Shown in pieces: positions 24,911-35,963 of a DNA stretch of 64,000 nucleotides (its first letter is position 1; each line of letters starts with the position of its first letter). The stretch is from Nyssa sinensis (lineage: Eukaryota > Streptophyta > Magnoliopsida > Cornales > Nyssaceae): positions 7,746,001 to 7,810,000 of the forward strand of contig CM018032.1 in the NCBI GenBank assembly GCA_008638375.1. The letters run 5' to 3'. Made by a program: the position numbers and the translations under genes. Under the pieces are notes generated by a model. That model was not told the origin of the DNA. It did not search any database and saw nothing but the letters and a program-made list of their open reading frames with translations.

Positions 24911-26380
24911 TTGCTTTCATGCCTTGGAACCTTACATGAACCTTGCTTCTGTCATGAGGTTTCTTCTGATTCTCTTTGGCAAGCTGCAATGAAAGAGGAA
25001 CTTGATGCATTACTCAAGAATGGTACTTGGAATTTGGTTGGCTTCCCTTCAGTGGTGGGGTGCAAATGGGTTCTCAAGATTAAGACTCCGTCTAATGGAA
25101 TAGTTTACAGGTATAAAGCTAGTTTTATGGCCCATGGTTTTAGTTAGCAGTACGGTATGTTGCTCGTTTCTCTTTCGTTCGTCCACTTCTGGCCCTTGCT
25201 GTTTCTCGTCAGTCGTCTCTTTTCCAGATTGATATAAAAAATGTCTTTCTTAATGACGATTTGAGTGACAAAGCGTTTATGTAGCCACCTCATGGACTCC
25301 CTCATTTTTTCAACAAATTTTGTCGGTTGCGTCGAGCTCTCTATAACTTTAAGCAAGCTCTTCGAGCTTGGTTTGCTAAGTTTAAAAACACCATCTCTTA
25401 ACTAGGCTACTCAAATAGTTCTTATGATTCAACTCTGTTTATTCATTGCATGCATCAGGGGACCATCCTTCTATTGCTATTTGTTAATGATGTGATCATC
25501 ACCAGGAATGATCTTAGTGGAATTCATGAGCTCAAGCACTTTCTCAGTTAGTAGTTTGAGATAAAGGGCCTGGGTACTATCAATTATTTTCTTGGTCTTG
25601 ATATCTCATCATCCTCTAATGGTTACTATATGACACATGCAAAGTATGCATCTTATTTGATCTCACTAACCAACCCGAACAACCACAAAATCACGGACAC
25701 TCCTCTATGAGGGAGAACTTTTTCGTGATCCCACATCATGTAAACAACTGGTTGATAGTCTAGTATATATATCTTATCATTACTTTCCCTAACATTTCAT
25801 ATGTTCATCCAATGAGTTAATTTATGGATACACCTCACTCGACTCACTTTGATGTTGTACTTCGCTACCTTAAAAAGGACATTGTTTCATGGTCTCTATT
25901 TCTTCTCATAATCTCCTCTTCAGCTTCGTGCTTACATTGATGCAGATTAGGCAGGGGACATTATAGATTGTCACTCCATTATCAATTACTATTTTCTGCT
26001 TGGCACTTCTCTTATCTCATAGCAAGAAACAAACTGTTGTTCCCTAATCACGCACTAAGGTTAAGTATCATGCCCTTGCTGATACTGCTTCAGATCTTTT
26101 TTGGTTGAGATGGGTGTTTTTCTCATTACTACTACTCTTATTTATTGTGATAATAAGTGTGTTATTCAGATTACACATAATGATGTATTTTGTGAGCGGA
26201 TGAAACATCTAGAAATTGATTGTCACTTTGTTTATCATCAACTTGTTTAGGAATCTCTTAAGCTCGACTCCATTATTTCTCATGGTCAGCTTGCGGATAT
26301 GTTCACCAAATCTCATCCTCCCGGACGTTCATGTGATCTTATCTTCAAACTCAAGTTGATCTCTCGCACTTCATCTTGAG
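24911..26380 (+). pseudogene. Ty1/copia pol remnant (reverse transcriptase to RNase H)
   Basis: In several frames it reads the copia RT start (WQAAMKEELDALLKNGTW, then VGCKWVLKIKTPSNG and RYKASFMAHGFS), then FQIDIKNVFLNDDL, LRRALYNFKQALRAWF, LLLLFVNDVIIT, IKGLGTINYFLGLDISSS, and near the end HGQLADMFTKSHPPG. Stop codons and frame changes interrupt it (for example TAG after the first RT block near 25147). The catalytic YVDD is FVND. It cannot encode a working enzyme. A probable 3' LTR follows. Confidence 0.9.
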
Positions 26381-26392
26381 TTTGAGGTGAAT

Positions 26393-26570
26393 TGTTAACA
26401 TATTTAGTGTACAGTAACGTATTCCCAGGATATTCATTTACAATAGTTTCCTTGTATAGCCCACTACACTCCCATATAAAGAGGGCTTTGGTAATGTATT
26501 ATCAATGCATCCAATAAGCAGTGATTTCTCCCTAATCCTATCTTCATAACTTTATCAATATAAATAATGA
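26393..26570 (+). repeat. Probable 3' LTR of the decayed copia element
   Basis: A polypurine-like GAGTTTGAGGTGAAT precedes TGTTAACATATTTAG, the usual copia arrangement after the RNase H end. CCATATAAAGAGG at about 26472 could be the LTR TATA box. The LTR 3' end is not resolved. Confidence 0.55.
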
Positions 26571-27112
26571 CATTTTTGCTTATTAAAGTAGATATAGAAG
26601 ACAAAGATTTCATGCCTAAACAGCACATCCGACACCGTAGAAACTTTTGAGACATTTATTCATAATTTTATGATTTGATTCATCTATAATCCCTTTCACA
26701 AATATTTTGTTAAAAGAGAATCTTAGGATAGACTTTTAAATCACCATACAACAAGTTGTACATCGGGTAGAGTGGATTCACGGAGACAGGTTGTGATTGG
26801 TACGAGATGTTGCTGTAGAAGAAAAAAAAAAGCTAATATAGGCAATTGGCAAACAAGAGAGAACTAGGGAAGACAATAAGATTGATTGATTAGCGGTAAT
26901 CTACACAAATTCGTATAGTTTTCCTTTTACGTCTTGTAAACTAGATTGATTTATTAGTAAATTGTTTTGGTTGGTGGGTTTTTTTTTTTTTTTTTTTATT
27001 TACCCATGAGAAATTTTTTATGTAAATCTGGTCTCTTTTATGCTATATTCATGTTTTATTTTATTTGTACTTAATTTATTGTTGTATAATAAATTATTAA
27101 TTACTTAACTTA

Positions 27113-27314
27113 ACCCCAAGGGGGTGGTCGAGTGGGCGGCATAAAACAATTAAGAGACTTGCCCTCCCGAAGTCGTCAGGTCAAAATTCAACAAATGTCA
27201 CTTTCTCTTAGAGTCAGTCCATACGGGACGCTACTCCAACTTTAATCGAGCCTCTCACTACTAGACTGTAAGATTGGTTTCCCGGATTAGTCGGCTCTAA
27301 GTTATAAAAAAAAA
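27113..27314 (+). mobile_element. tRNA-derived SINE
   Basis: It begins ACCCCAAGGGGGTGGTCGAG. GGTGGTCGAGTGGG matches a pol III box A, and GGTCAAAATTC about 50 bases on resembles box B. It ends GGCTCTAAGTTAT plus an A run. The flanks TATTAATTACTTAACTTA (27095-27112) and TATTAATCACTTGCTTA (27315-27331) form a slightly diverged target-site duplication, which fixes the ends. Confidence 0.8.
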
Positions 27315-27334
27315 TATTAATCACTTGCTTAATT

Positions 27335-28175
27335 AATTAACTCAAAATCATATTTTAATTTTTGAACTAAGATTAACGATTCTTGTTATGTTTTATACTA
27401 TCAAGAATAGATGAATGATTTAACTATTATCTTTTGGAGTTAATTATACTTTAATACTCGGAAATTTTGTCCCGATTTCAAATAAGGTATTTGATTATCA
27501 ATCGTAACAATTTAGTCCTTCAATTTTTAATTTTATTTTAATTTAGGTCAATTCTAAATAGTCATCCCGAATTTTTAATGATAGCCGTTTACACATTAAA
27601 ATTATAAAACCTTATTTGAAACTCGAATACAATTACAAGATACTATTTTAAAAGTCATATGAAATTATAGGGTATTAAAATGTAATCAATTTAAAACGGC
27701 CATTAACAGTCATTTGTAATTGGCTTCAATTGAAACGAAATTAAAAAAATTGAAGAAATGAATTGTTACAATTGCTAATAAAATGTCTTATTTAAAATAA
27801 AAAATACTTTTAAGTTACTAAAACGTAATTAACCCTATCTTTTATCTTACCAATTCATTGTAATCCTCCGAATTGATGAGTTTATATTATAGTCATTGCA
27901 AGTGTTTAATACATTTATTCATTTAAATGTGTGTGATTAAATTGGTTGAATTGTGTGTGCCAGTCACTACTAATAATCTATTCAACCAAAGACTTGTGAA
28001 GTTGGCTACATTTAGTATTTGATTTCTTGAAATCAAAATTAGTAAAATTAACATCATTAGAAATCAATCTCTACAGAGGAAAACGTAAGGGTATAGGATC
28101 AAACTGAGCATAATCAACCTAGACATAAAATCGAGTTGCAAAATCTGAAGAAGAATAAAATTTTGAGTTGTAAAA
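27335..28175. other. AT-rich intergenic region
   Basis: No gene or clear element is seen between the SINE and the next repeat. Confidence 0.4.
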
Positions 28176-28180
28176 TCTAG

Positions 28181-29430
28181 GGATGGTAATAGTGGGCATG
28201 ACCTGCGAATACAATTCGAAAACGACACGAACTTAACAGGTTTTGGATTAGGCCTTTCATAATCGAGTCAAAATCAAGTCAGACACGATTAACACGATTA
28301 TTATTCGTATCGTGTTTGGGTTGACCCATCCAACTCAAATTATTAAACGTGTCTCATGACGCATGATCTCAAAATGACCCATTTAATTTATTAACTCAAA
28401 TTCACCTGTTAAAATAAAATTGACATGATTAACATAATTATATACATGTTTTACTTTATTTAATACTAATACTATAAAAAAAAATTAAAAATATATTAAT
28501 TATTAACTTTAACCATGAATATAAATATATAAGAATTAATATAAAAATAATAAAGATATAATATTTTTTTAAAAAAGAACTTTTTTTGTTGAATTCATCT
28601 TCATCAAGTTAATAATAAGTTTACTGAAATCATATAGGTTGCAAGAAAAACCCTAATAAAAGAATTAATAATTTAATAAATCATATTATATTGATTAAGA
28701 ACAATAGTTTTGTAATACCTTTAATTAATTTAAATAATATTATTAAACTTAAATAAATTATATATTACTCTTCTTTGTTCTTTTTCCTCTCTTTCCTTAA
28801 AATAATGTTGTCAAACTAGAATATATTAATTATCTTTAAAAGAAAGTAATGGTAATAAACATAAATTAACTAGCATCATTTTTAATAAAATTTTGGAAGG
28901 ATTTTAAAAAATATATATATATTTTTGAAATTTTTTTGGAAGAAACTATTTGTATATATATGTATATAATTTGGTCTTGTAAATATATTTGGCACTTGAT
29001 CCTAGATGAAATATTATTTGCTTGAAAATTTTATTTTAATTTGAATAATGTGTGTTAATAAATGATGAATGTTTTCTTTTATTATTTAAATTATAATTTG
29101 AATAAGAATGACTTAATTGAATTATATATTATAATTTGAATGAGAATAATATATAGTATATTAAAATAAGTTATTTGTGTCAAATAGGTTAACGCGTGAA
29201 ATAGGTTATTCATATCTAAACAGGTTATTCATGTCGTGTCGGGTTATTCGACTTGTCACGATCTATTTATTAAACAAGTTAATCAAATCGCAATGTGTTA
29301 ACCTGCTTAATAAAGGAATCATGTTCAGATCGGAGAAGTTGACACAATTAGTTAATCGGATTATGTTCGGATTGACACTATTTTTAAGATATTTGTATAC
29401 TTACACGACCCAAACACGAATTGCCATTAT
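28181..29430. mobile_element. Non-autonomous element with GGGATGGTAAT...ATTGCCAT ends
   Basis: The left end reads GGGATGGTAATAGTGGG followed by CGACACGAA, AACACGATT and GGGTTGACCCA words. The right end reads GTCGTGTCGGGTTATTCGAC ... CACGAATTGCCATTAT. This pattern matches a widespread plant repeat whose ends mention GTCGTGTT and GGGTTGACC. The centre is AT-rich without ORFs. A related left end occurs at 51473. Confidence 0.5.
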
Positions 29431-30376
29431 AAGACAAAACATTTATTCCGACTCCAAATGCAGTCAGAAATACTTTATTTAGCGTTAGAAATATATATTA
29501 CCGACAGGCAACACAATAGTCGGTAATAAAATGATCAAAAAAACTATTACCAACACAATCTTATGGCGCCGACAATATTCATATATTACTGACGCATTGA
29601 GGCTTCGGTAAAGACTTATTTCCGACCATATAAACAGTCAATAAAACATTATTTCCGATGAAAAAAATGGTGGATAAAATATTATTTCCGACCATATAAA
29701 CAGTCGAAAAAAAATTAATTCCGATGAAAACAGTGACGAGTAAAAAATTATTTCCTACCATATAAGCAATTAGAAAAATATTATTTCCGATGAAAAAAGT
29801 AATAAGCATAAATTGTGCATATTTTCAAAAATAATGTATTATTTCCGACTCATTAATTTAATATTATTTTCGACCATATAAACTGTTGGCATAAATTGTA
29901 CATTTTTCCAAAAAAAATTAGCTGATGTACATCTTCAACCGTGGCCTAACATCCAATTGGAAAGGGGTTCCATTTAGATTCTGATCTGCATGAAAGCTCC
30001 GTATTATTGACATCACATAAATATATTACACACACACTAGTTCATGATGCAAATTCAATGGCATCTATAGACTCTAGAGCTTGAAAAAAAAAATTATGAT
30101 TCAAGCAGCATCATCACCACCATCACTACATGTCCAAACTCCTAACCACACAAGGCACTAAATTTATAGCCTATCATATATTAGCACAAGGCAAAGGAAA
30201 ATGTTATCTTAATAGTGTATATGCAATGGCCAACATAAAATATCCCTAATATAAATAGTCCTTGAAAATAATGCCAACAACCAGATCAGCAAGATGATAG
30301 CAAGCATTATCCAGCATAACAATATGACAGCAAGTATTATCCAGCAGAAACTCTTTCAGCAGTATGGTTACAATAT

Positions 30377-30643
30377 TCAAACTCTTTCATTATCTATAGT
30401 CATAACGTCATAATCTTCGCCATGAGATACCCATCGAGTGTAGCTCTTGTCCATTCCATGCAACTCCAAATGTGCTTTAGCGACATTAATAGGTTCATAA
30501 TACCTATTGTTGCATTTCCTACATGGACATTTAATCCTATTGCCTCTATCTGCGCTCGGACGTGCATACTCAATAAAGTCTTTAATTCCTTTCATGTAAC
30601 TAGGCAAATGTCTACCCGGAAGTTTCATCCAACTCTTATCCAT
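30377..30643 (-). pseudogene. Transposase-associated domain exon of the CACTA element
   Basis: The 88 codons begin MDKSWMKLPGRHLPSYMKGI and contain CPCRKCNN, the spacer-and-His pattern AKAHLELHGMDKSY, and TRWVSHGE near the end, the signature of the transpos_assoc domain of En/Spm-type elements. This Cys/His domain normally precedes the DDE transposase domain. The ORF itself is intact, but the downstream TNP2 region is missing, so it is a remnant. Confidence 0.85.
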
Positions 30644-30649
30644 GTTTGA

Positions 30650-32430
30650 TCCCTATCACAATAAGAAGTAATCAATTAGTATGCTCCATGTGTATATGTT
30701 AACTCGTTTCCATCAGTGCACTAATTAAATGGCCACTGCCCTCATACTAAGAGGTTTCATACAAAGAGTAGTAAGGTATTTAAGTCACTCTTAACACCTA
30801 ACAATACACATTTTGTAACTCTTAACACCTAACAATAAATACAGAATTTATTATATGAACTGATAGAAACGGCAAATGTATTCATATCTATCCACCTGAT
30901 GCCTAAGGCTCAATACAGTATTAGTCATCTTAAATTACAGTAAAGGAAGAGCCCGAGAGAACAATTTTAGAAGAATTACTCCTTAAAAGAATCCAGTGGA
31001 CTGATCCTGGAAAAAAAGTTGGGGAAAAAGTTGTAAGAAACTTGGGGAAAAGGAATAAAAGTTTATGCATTTAAAGATTAATGTCATAGTCCTTTATATT
31101 TTGCATTCATTTTGACTTAGCAATTTTATTCGCCTGAGAAAAACTATAATTAATGTAGCTTTTTTCAAGTAGTGAAATAAATTGGGTTTTCTTCCATTGA
31201 CTGTAGTTTTTTCAAGTAACCTGTATATTTACGACATTCATTTATCAATGGCAAATCAGCCAAGAGGGGCAATGCAATGCCGAGTACTATAGATAAAGAG
31301 TCCTATTTGCAATTGAAACTGTGCAGCCATTTCAAGTATAGGATTGGAATTCTCTTCAGTAACAATCTAGTCCATTATTTTTCTTTCACATAGGTAGGTA
31401 GTTAATACTATTTCAAGTAGCCATTTCCGCTTTCAAAAAACACTATCATTAAGAAAAACAGAACCAGTTCTGTCCCCGCAGTATTTCCCACCATTACACT
31501 GTCTTCTTTCTAAAAAAAGAGTAATCTTGCACCAACTCCTTGAGTTTGGTTCCAAGCTTCGGTGTGATTCTAAGCTCCCTGGAAATTGAAAGAACATTAA
31601 ACAAAAAAAATGCAATTATTTTCTTTCATCTAGATTTTTCTTTATTAATGCCAAGAACAAGAAAATTTGAAATGTCATATAGAGTAACCAATAAGAACAA
31701 GAGCATTCTCCTTCATTCACAATTTCCTGTTTATTCATTTCATAAAAAGCTCAACTAGAAAAGAATCACAGGTTTCATTATAAAATGATATTCATCAACA
31801 TACACTTACAATTATGTGAATACTAACAAGCTAGCTCAAATCTATTACAAATTTACAACATCATTGCAAATTTCCCTGTACTAACAGGCAAGCCATAAGC
31901 AAATTCTCAGCAATTCCAGCAGTTTGAAAAAAATTCTAAGAATCTTCTGAACTTATTTCAAAGGAGACGATGCTTTAATTTTATCAAAGCTGTTGGAAAA
32001 AATACTTGTTATAATCAGATGGCTTTTCAGTCAAAAGCTGGCAGATGAACTAAAACGAACTTATACTGATCTGCAAAAATAAAAGTATGGAGAGATTTTA
32101 ATGGAATTAAAGTAATATAACGATTAAATTAATCAAAACAAAGATATAAATTTATCACAGTTGATAAAAACAGCCACTCAACACAAAAAAAATCAATAAC
32201 CTAGAGTCTCAAAATCGACTAATGACTAAAATTTTAGACACATCAACTGGATTTTACAATAAAATCACCTGATCTGAAAATGTTACAATGAATTTATATG
32301 AAACGAACTGATTTAATGACAAATATAAAAAAATTAAACCAAATTTAAATGACTGGAGAGAAATCACCGTGAAATCAAACCGATAAACAATAAAAACAAA
32401 CCTAAAACTAAAGCAATTTTCAGATCAAAA
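30650..32430. other. CACTA interior without recognisable coding sequence
   Basis: AT-rich DNA between the transposase-associated exon and the leader region. No domain was recognised; it may be intron or decayed coding sequence. Confidence 0.45.
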
Positions 32431-34151
32431 GAACAAAAGCATTACTAATCTATAACGCGACGAACGAGAACATTTATGGCTTTCTAGAATCGACGCAAAA
32501 TTCGTACTACCTTCAAAATGCCGATCGGTCCTTCTTCGTGTCGGTTTTCTAACAATATATATTTTGTTGCAGATCTTTCCGACGAAGGCCGCAGATCGCA
32601 AAAGGCCGCAGATCTCTCCAACGAAGAAGACGGAGAGTTGCCGAACGAGAGACAGATCGAAAGGCGGCGAGAGGCGCGCTAGAGACAGAGAAAGGCAAGA
32701 GGCGAGAGACAGGGAGAGGCGAGAGATCAGAGAGTGAGAGAGGGCGCGACGTTTTGAGTGGCGCGAGGTTTCCAGAAGTTTCACAAATGCGGGGCGGGAA
32801 GTAAAAGAGATGGATTTCTGATTATTATATACGTCGGCAATAATAAGTTTAATTCCGACTTTATTAGTCGGAAATAATGTAAAATCAAGTTATTTCTAAC
32901 TAATATATACGTTGGTAATAATAAATAATAATTTATTTTTGACTTCACTAGTAGTTAAAAATAGTGTAAAATTAAGTTATTTCTGACATAAGATAACGTC
33001 GATAATATATTAATTTCGACTCAAATAATGGTCGGAAATAATCTCTATCAAATTTAATTATTTTCGACGCAAAACATGATCAGTTATAGTCATGCTATAT
33101 TACCAACACAGTTTAGAGTCGGTATTATTATAATATTACCGATGCAACATATTTGAGTCGGTAATATGTAATTATTTCCGATGACTTATGATGTCGGAAA
33201 AGATATCATCATTTTTCTTTTTTAATTTTGACATTTAATTTTTTTCCGTCGTAAATATTCAGTGTAACCGAGGATGATGTTGAAGAAAATTAGACATCTT
33301 TTGGTCTCTATATATGCCACACAACTAATGCAGATGCTCACCTTCTTCTACATGTGGACGAATATGTTGTACTCTAGCTTAGCTAATGTTTTTGCTTTCG
33401 ATAATTTGTTAGTACATTCTGCTTCATCTTCCTCTTGTCGTGTAGCTTCTTAGAGCAATTTCTAAGAGACTCTTCATTTTCATTTTGTTTCCAAAATTGT
33501 ACCAAAATGATTTATGTGATACTTTAAAAATATTTTTTAGAATGCTGCTAAGTAGTTGGTTTATCAGAATGATTTATCAAGTGATATTATCCATCATATC
33601 TCTTTTTAAAAATTTAAATAAAAAAATAAAATATATTTATTAATTTTAAAAATATCATTAATACATCATCTGATAAATAAATCCAATAAATCAAACCGGT
33701 ACACAAAATATTTTCTTATTTTTTTATTATTGGGTGATCTCCAAAAATGAAAAAAAAAAGGTAAATTACACATTTTAACGTGAAATTTCACTTTTGTCCT
33801 TGTGCTTTTAATTGGGTGATCTCCAAACAAAATTTTGATATTTAGTTCCTTTTTAATTTAGTCCGGCTCAATTGATCGTTTATCGTGGACAGAAAAGATA
33901 ACATATGCATATAACATGTAGTTTTATGAGCAGATGAGTAATTTTATTCTTCTTTGCCTCCAAAAACCACATCACCTTCCTCAAATAGGTGAAAGAGGGG
34001 CAAAATTGAAAGTCTGGGAAATCTTTGCTTGGAAAGGGATTGAAATGATATGCAATTTTTTTTTGGTTAACTAGTGACAACCTTAATGAAATTATTTCGA
34101 AGTATAACCAAAATAATAATAATAATACTCTTAGCAAATCCCTATCTGGGG

Positions 34152-34356
34152 GAGGTGTTCCTATGAAGCTTCTCTAGTCGCTTGGATACTCTATGGCCCT
34201 GTGACCTCTCAAGTTGGTGACAAAAATACTAGCCTTGAAGTATCTGGAGAGACTCAGTCTGACATTAAAAGGATTTCTTTAAAGCAGCTTGGTTTTGAGT
34301 ACTTCCTTCCAACTGTTGTTGTGGCCCATGTTGGCCGAGTCCTTTTTTCTTCTTAG
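34152..34356 (+). pseudogene. Unidentified open fragment inside the long-TIR element
   Basis: An ATG-less open stretch of 60-odd codons includes EASLVAWILYGPVTSQVGDK and ISLKQLGFEYFLPTVVVAHV and ends at TAG. Its composition is protein-like and unlike the AT-rich surroundings. I do not recognise the family. It may be a captured host-gene fragment or a decayed exon of the element. Confidence 0.35.
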
Positions 34357-34754
34357 TCTTTGCCTACGGCATCAAGTTACAGAACTTCCAAAGGAGATAA
34401 CCAGCTTTAATCCTGAACGTGGTAGTCGTAAACTATCCATTAAATAGGAGCTTAATTGTCTTATTAGTCAAGAAAATCCCCATTTTTTATACTCTGTTTG
34501 TTCATTAATGGGTTTTCCTTTCTCTCTTAGCTTGACCACAACTTATTTCATGGCTTCTTTTCTCTTCTTTCTAGCCAGAACCTTTGCCTAAACGCCACTC
34601 TCATTGGGGTCCTTTTTCTCCTCTGGTGGCGGTGACACAGGTCTTCTAGCTGCGCTTGGTCTCTGCTCGCCAAGATTAACCACACGTACATTGTCATGAT
34701 TCATTTATGCATGTGCAAAGCAAACACATTTAAATGGATTAATGCAGCTTCAAG

Positions 34755-34758
<4 letters not shown>

Positions 34759-34819
<61 letters not shown>
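34759..34819. repeat. (GA)n microsatellite
   Basis: About 30 uninterrupted GA dinucleotides within the long-TIR element. Confidence 0.95.
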
Positions 34820-34823
<4 letters not shown>

Positions 34824-35451
34824 CCACACACTCTGAAATCCTAAAATTAGAAAGCGGGTTTTCTTCCTAGATCTTGCAGATGGGTGTTACAGTGGTTGGT
34901 ACTGGTAATAAAGGATCGTGATTCCATATTATTTGATATGATGAGTTTCCAAGTGAATTGACATTGTTAATTCTACGCTACTTGTGATGCAAGAACAAAC
35001 TATTGAGTGGACAATGTTGGCAGACTTGGACGTAAATGGGAGTGGAAGACTTGGATGTAATTTCATTGTATGTTTATTGTGGTTTTGGAGAAAAATGGAA
35101 TAAAATTACCCTTCTACCCATAAAACTACATGTGACATGCACATATTTTTTTTTCGTCCACAATTAACGGTCAATTGAGACGAAAGGACTAAATTGAAAA
35201 AGGGCCAAAACAACGAGGTTGACATCGTCAAAATTAAAAGAATAGAAATGAAAGTAAAATTCGAGATAAACTATAAAGGTGAAAAGTGTAATTTACTTTA
35301 AAAAAAATATTCTACAAATTTTAATAAATATTTTATTATTTTATTATGGAAAAACGGAAGGAATCTTAACAAAATATTTGTAAGATATTGGTTGTCTGAG
35401 TGGGAACTAGCTTGACCAAATTTACGAGTCAAAGCAAGCATAGTAACATTT

Positions 35452-35588
35452 TATGGCCTATCAAAATTTGTTTATATTATACTTATATACTTACAAGGAG
35501 TGGGACCTAAGCAGTAGACTTCATCAATGATGGATCCCACTCCTTGCGATTATATGGATACAATATAAACAAATTTTAATGGCCATTG
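35452..35588. mobile_element. Fold-back MITE A
   Basis: The arms ATGGCCTATCAAAATTTGTT...CAAGGAGTGGGACC and GGATCCCACTCCTTG...AACAAATTTTAATGGCCATT are inverted copies of about 55 bases around a loop of about 28. No ORF. Confidence 0.75.
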
Positions 35589-35790
35589 AAATATATATAT
35601 ATATATATATATATTTTATCAATAAAAAATGATATTATGAATATAAACAATTGTACAAGACATACAAATGAAATACATCAATAACGACCAAGAAGCATAG
35701 AACATCGATATTAAACTAATCCCATCCCAACTAGGTTGGCACCTAGCTAGAAGCAATCATATGTTGGCAATTACGCAACTCCACAAATGG

Positions 35791-35914
35791 AAATGTTTTA
35801 ATGGCTATCTATTCACATTGGTGAGATTTATAAGTGGGTCCCATAGAATATGGGTCCCACTTATGTGAGTAGGCAGATACAAGATGGACATCAAAAGATG
35901 GCCATTGAAACGTT
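35791..35914. mobile_element. Fold-back MITE B
   Basis: A strong central hairpin (TAAGTGGGTCCCAT / ATGGGTCCCACTTA) is flanked by outer inverted arms AAATGTTTTAATGGCTATC and GATGGCCATTGAAACGTT. The outer arm resembles that of MITE A, so the two are probably related. Confidence 0.65.
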
Positions 35915-35963
35915 GCTCCTCCATAATGTCTGACAAATGATGAGCCTATTGGAATCTTTGTGA

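Larger units (their letters stand above)
29430..33264 (-). mobile_element. Internally deleted CACTA (En/Spm) transposon
   Basis: Both ends carry many subterminal repeats of the form TTATTTCCGAC / GTCGGAAATAAT in inverted arrangement (29440-29880 and 32825-33200), a hallmark of CACTA elements. The left edge CATTATAAGACAAAAC resembles a decayed CACTA terminus and the right edge ends in CAGTG; exact ends are approximate. A transposase-associated exon lies inside, but only about 480 bases separate it from the left terminal block, too little for a TNP2 transposase. A GC-richer block at 32440-32800 fits the element's minus-strand promoter and leader. Confidence 0.8.
33761..35296. mobile_element. 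Long-TIR (about 215 bp) element, Pack-MULE-like
   Basis: The left arm 33761-33971 and right arm 35079-35296 are inverted copies. Both start GTAAATTACAC and share TTTAGTCC, TCAATTGA-CGTT-AT-GTGGAC, ACATGTAGTTTTATG and TAATTTTATTC phrases, and end near CCAAAA-CCACA. About 1.1 kb lies between them, including an open stretch at 34152-34356 and a long GA microsatellite. The A-run flanks do not allow a clear target-site duplication. Confidence 0.65.

Noticed and set aside
24741..24992. Open frames of 83-97 codons on both strands made mostly of Tyr/Ile/Val
   Set aside because: They are translations of the TA/TATG microsatellite cluster and partly the copia remnant.
27113..27190. Possible functional tRNA gene from box A/B-like sites
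   Set aside because: No cloverleaf can be formed, and the A run and flanking duplication identify a SINE.
32425..32784. 119-codon minus-strand open frame rich in Ser/Leu/Arg
   Set aside because: It lies in the GC-richer leader of the CACTA element and is built from GAGAG-type simple sequence; no domain.
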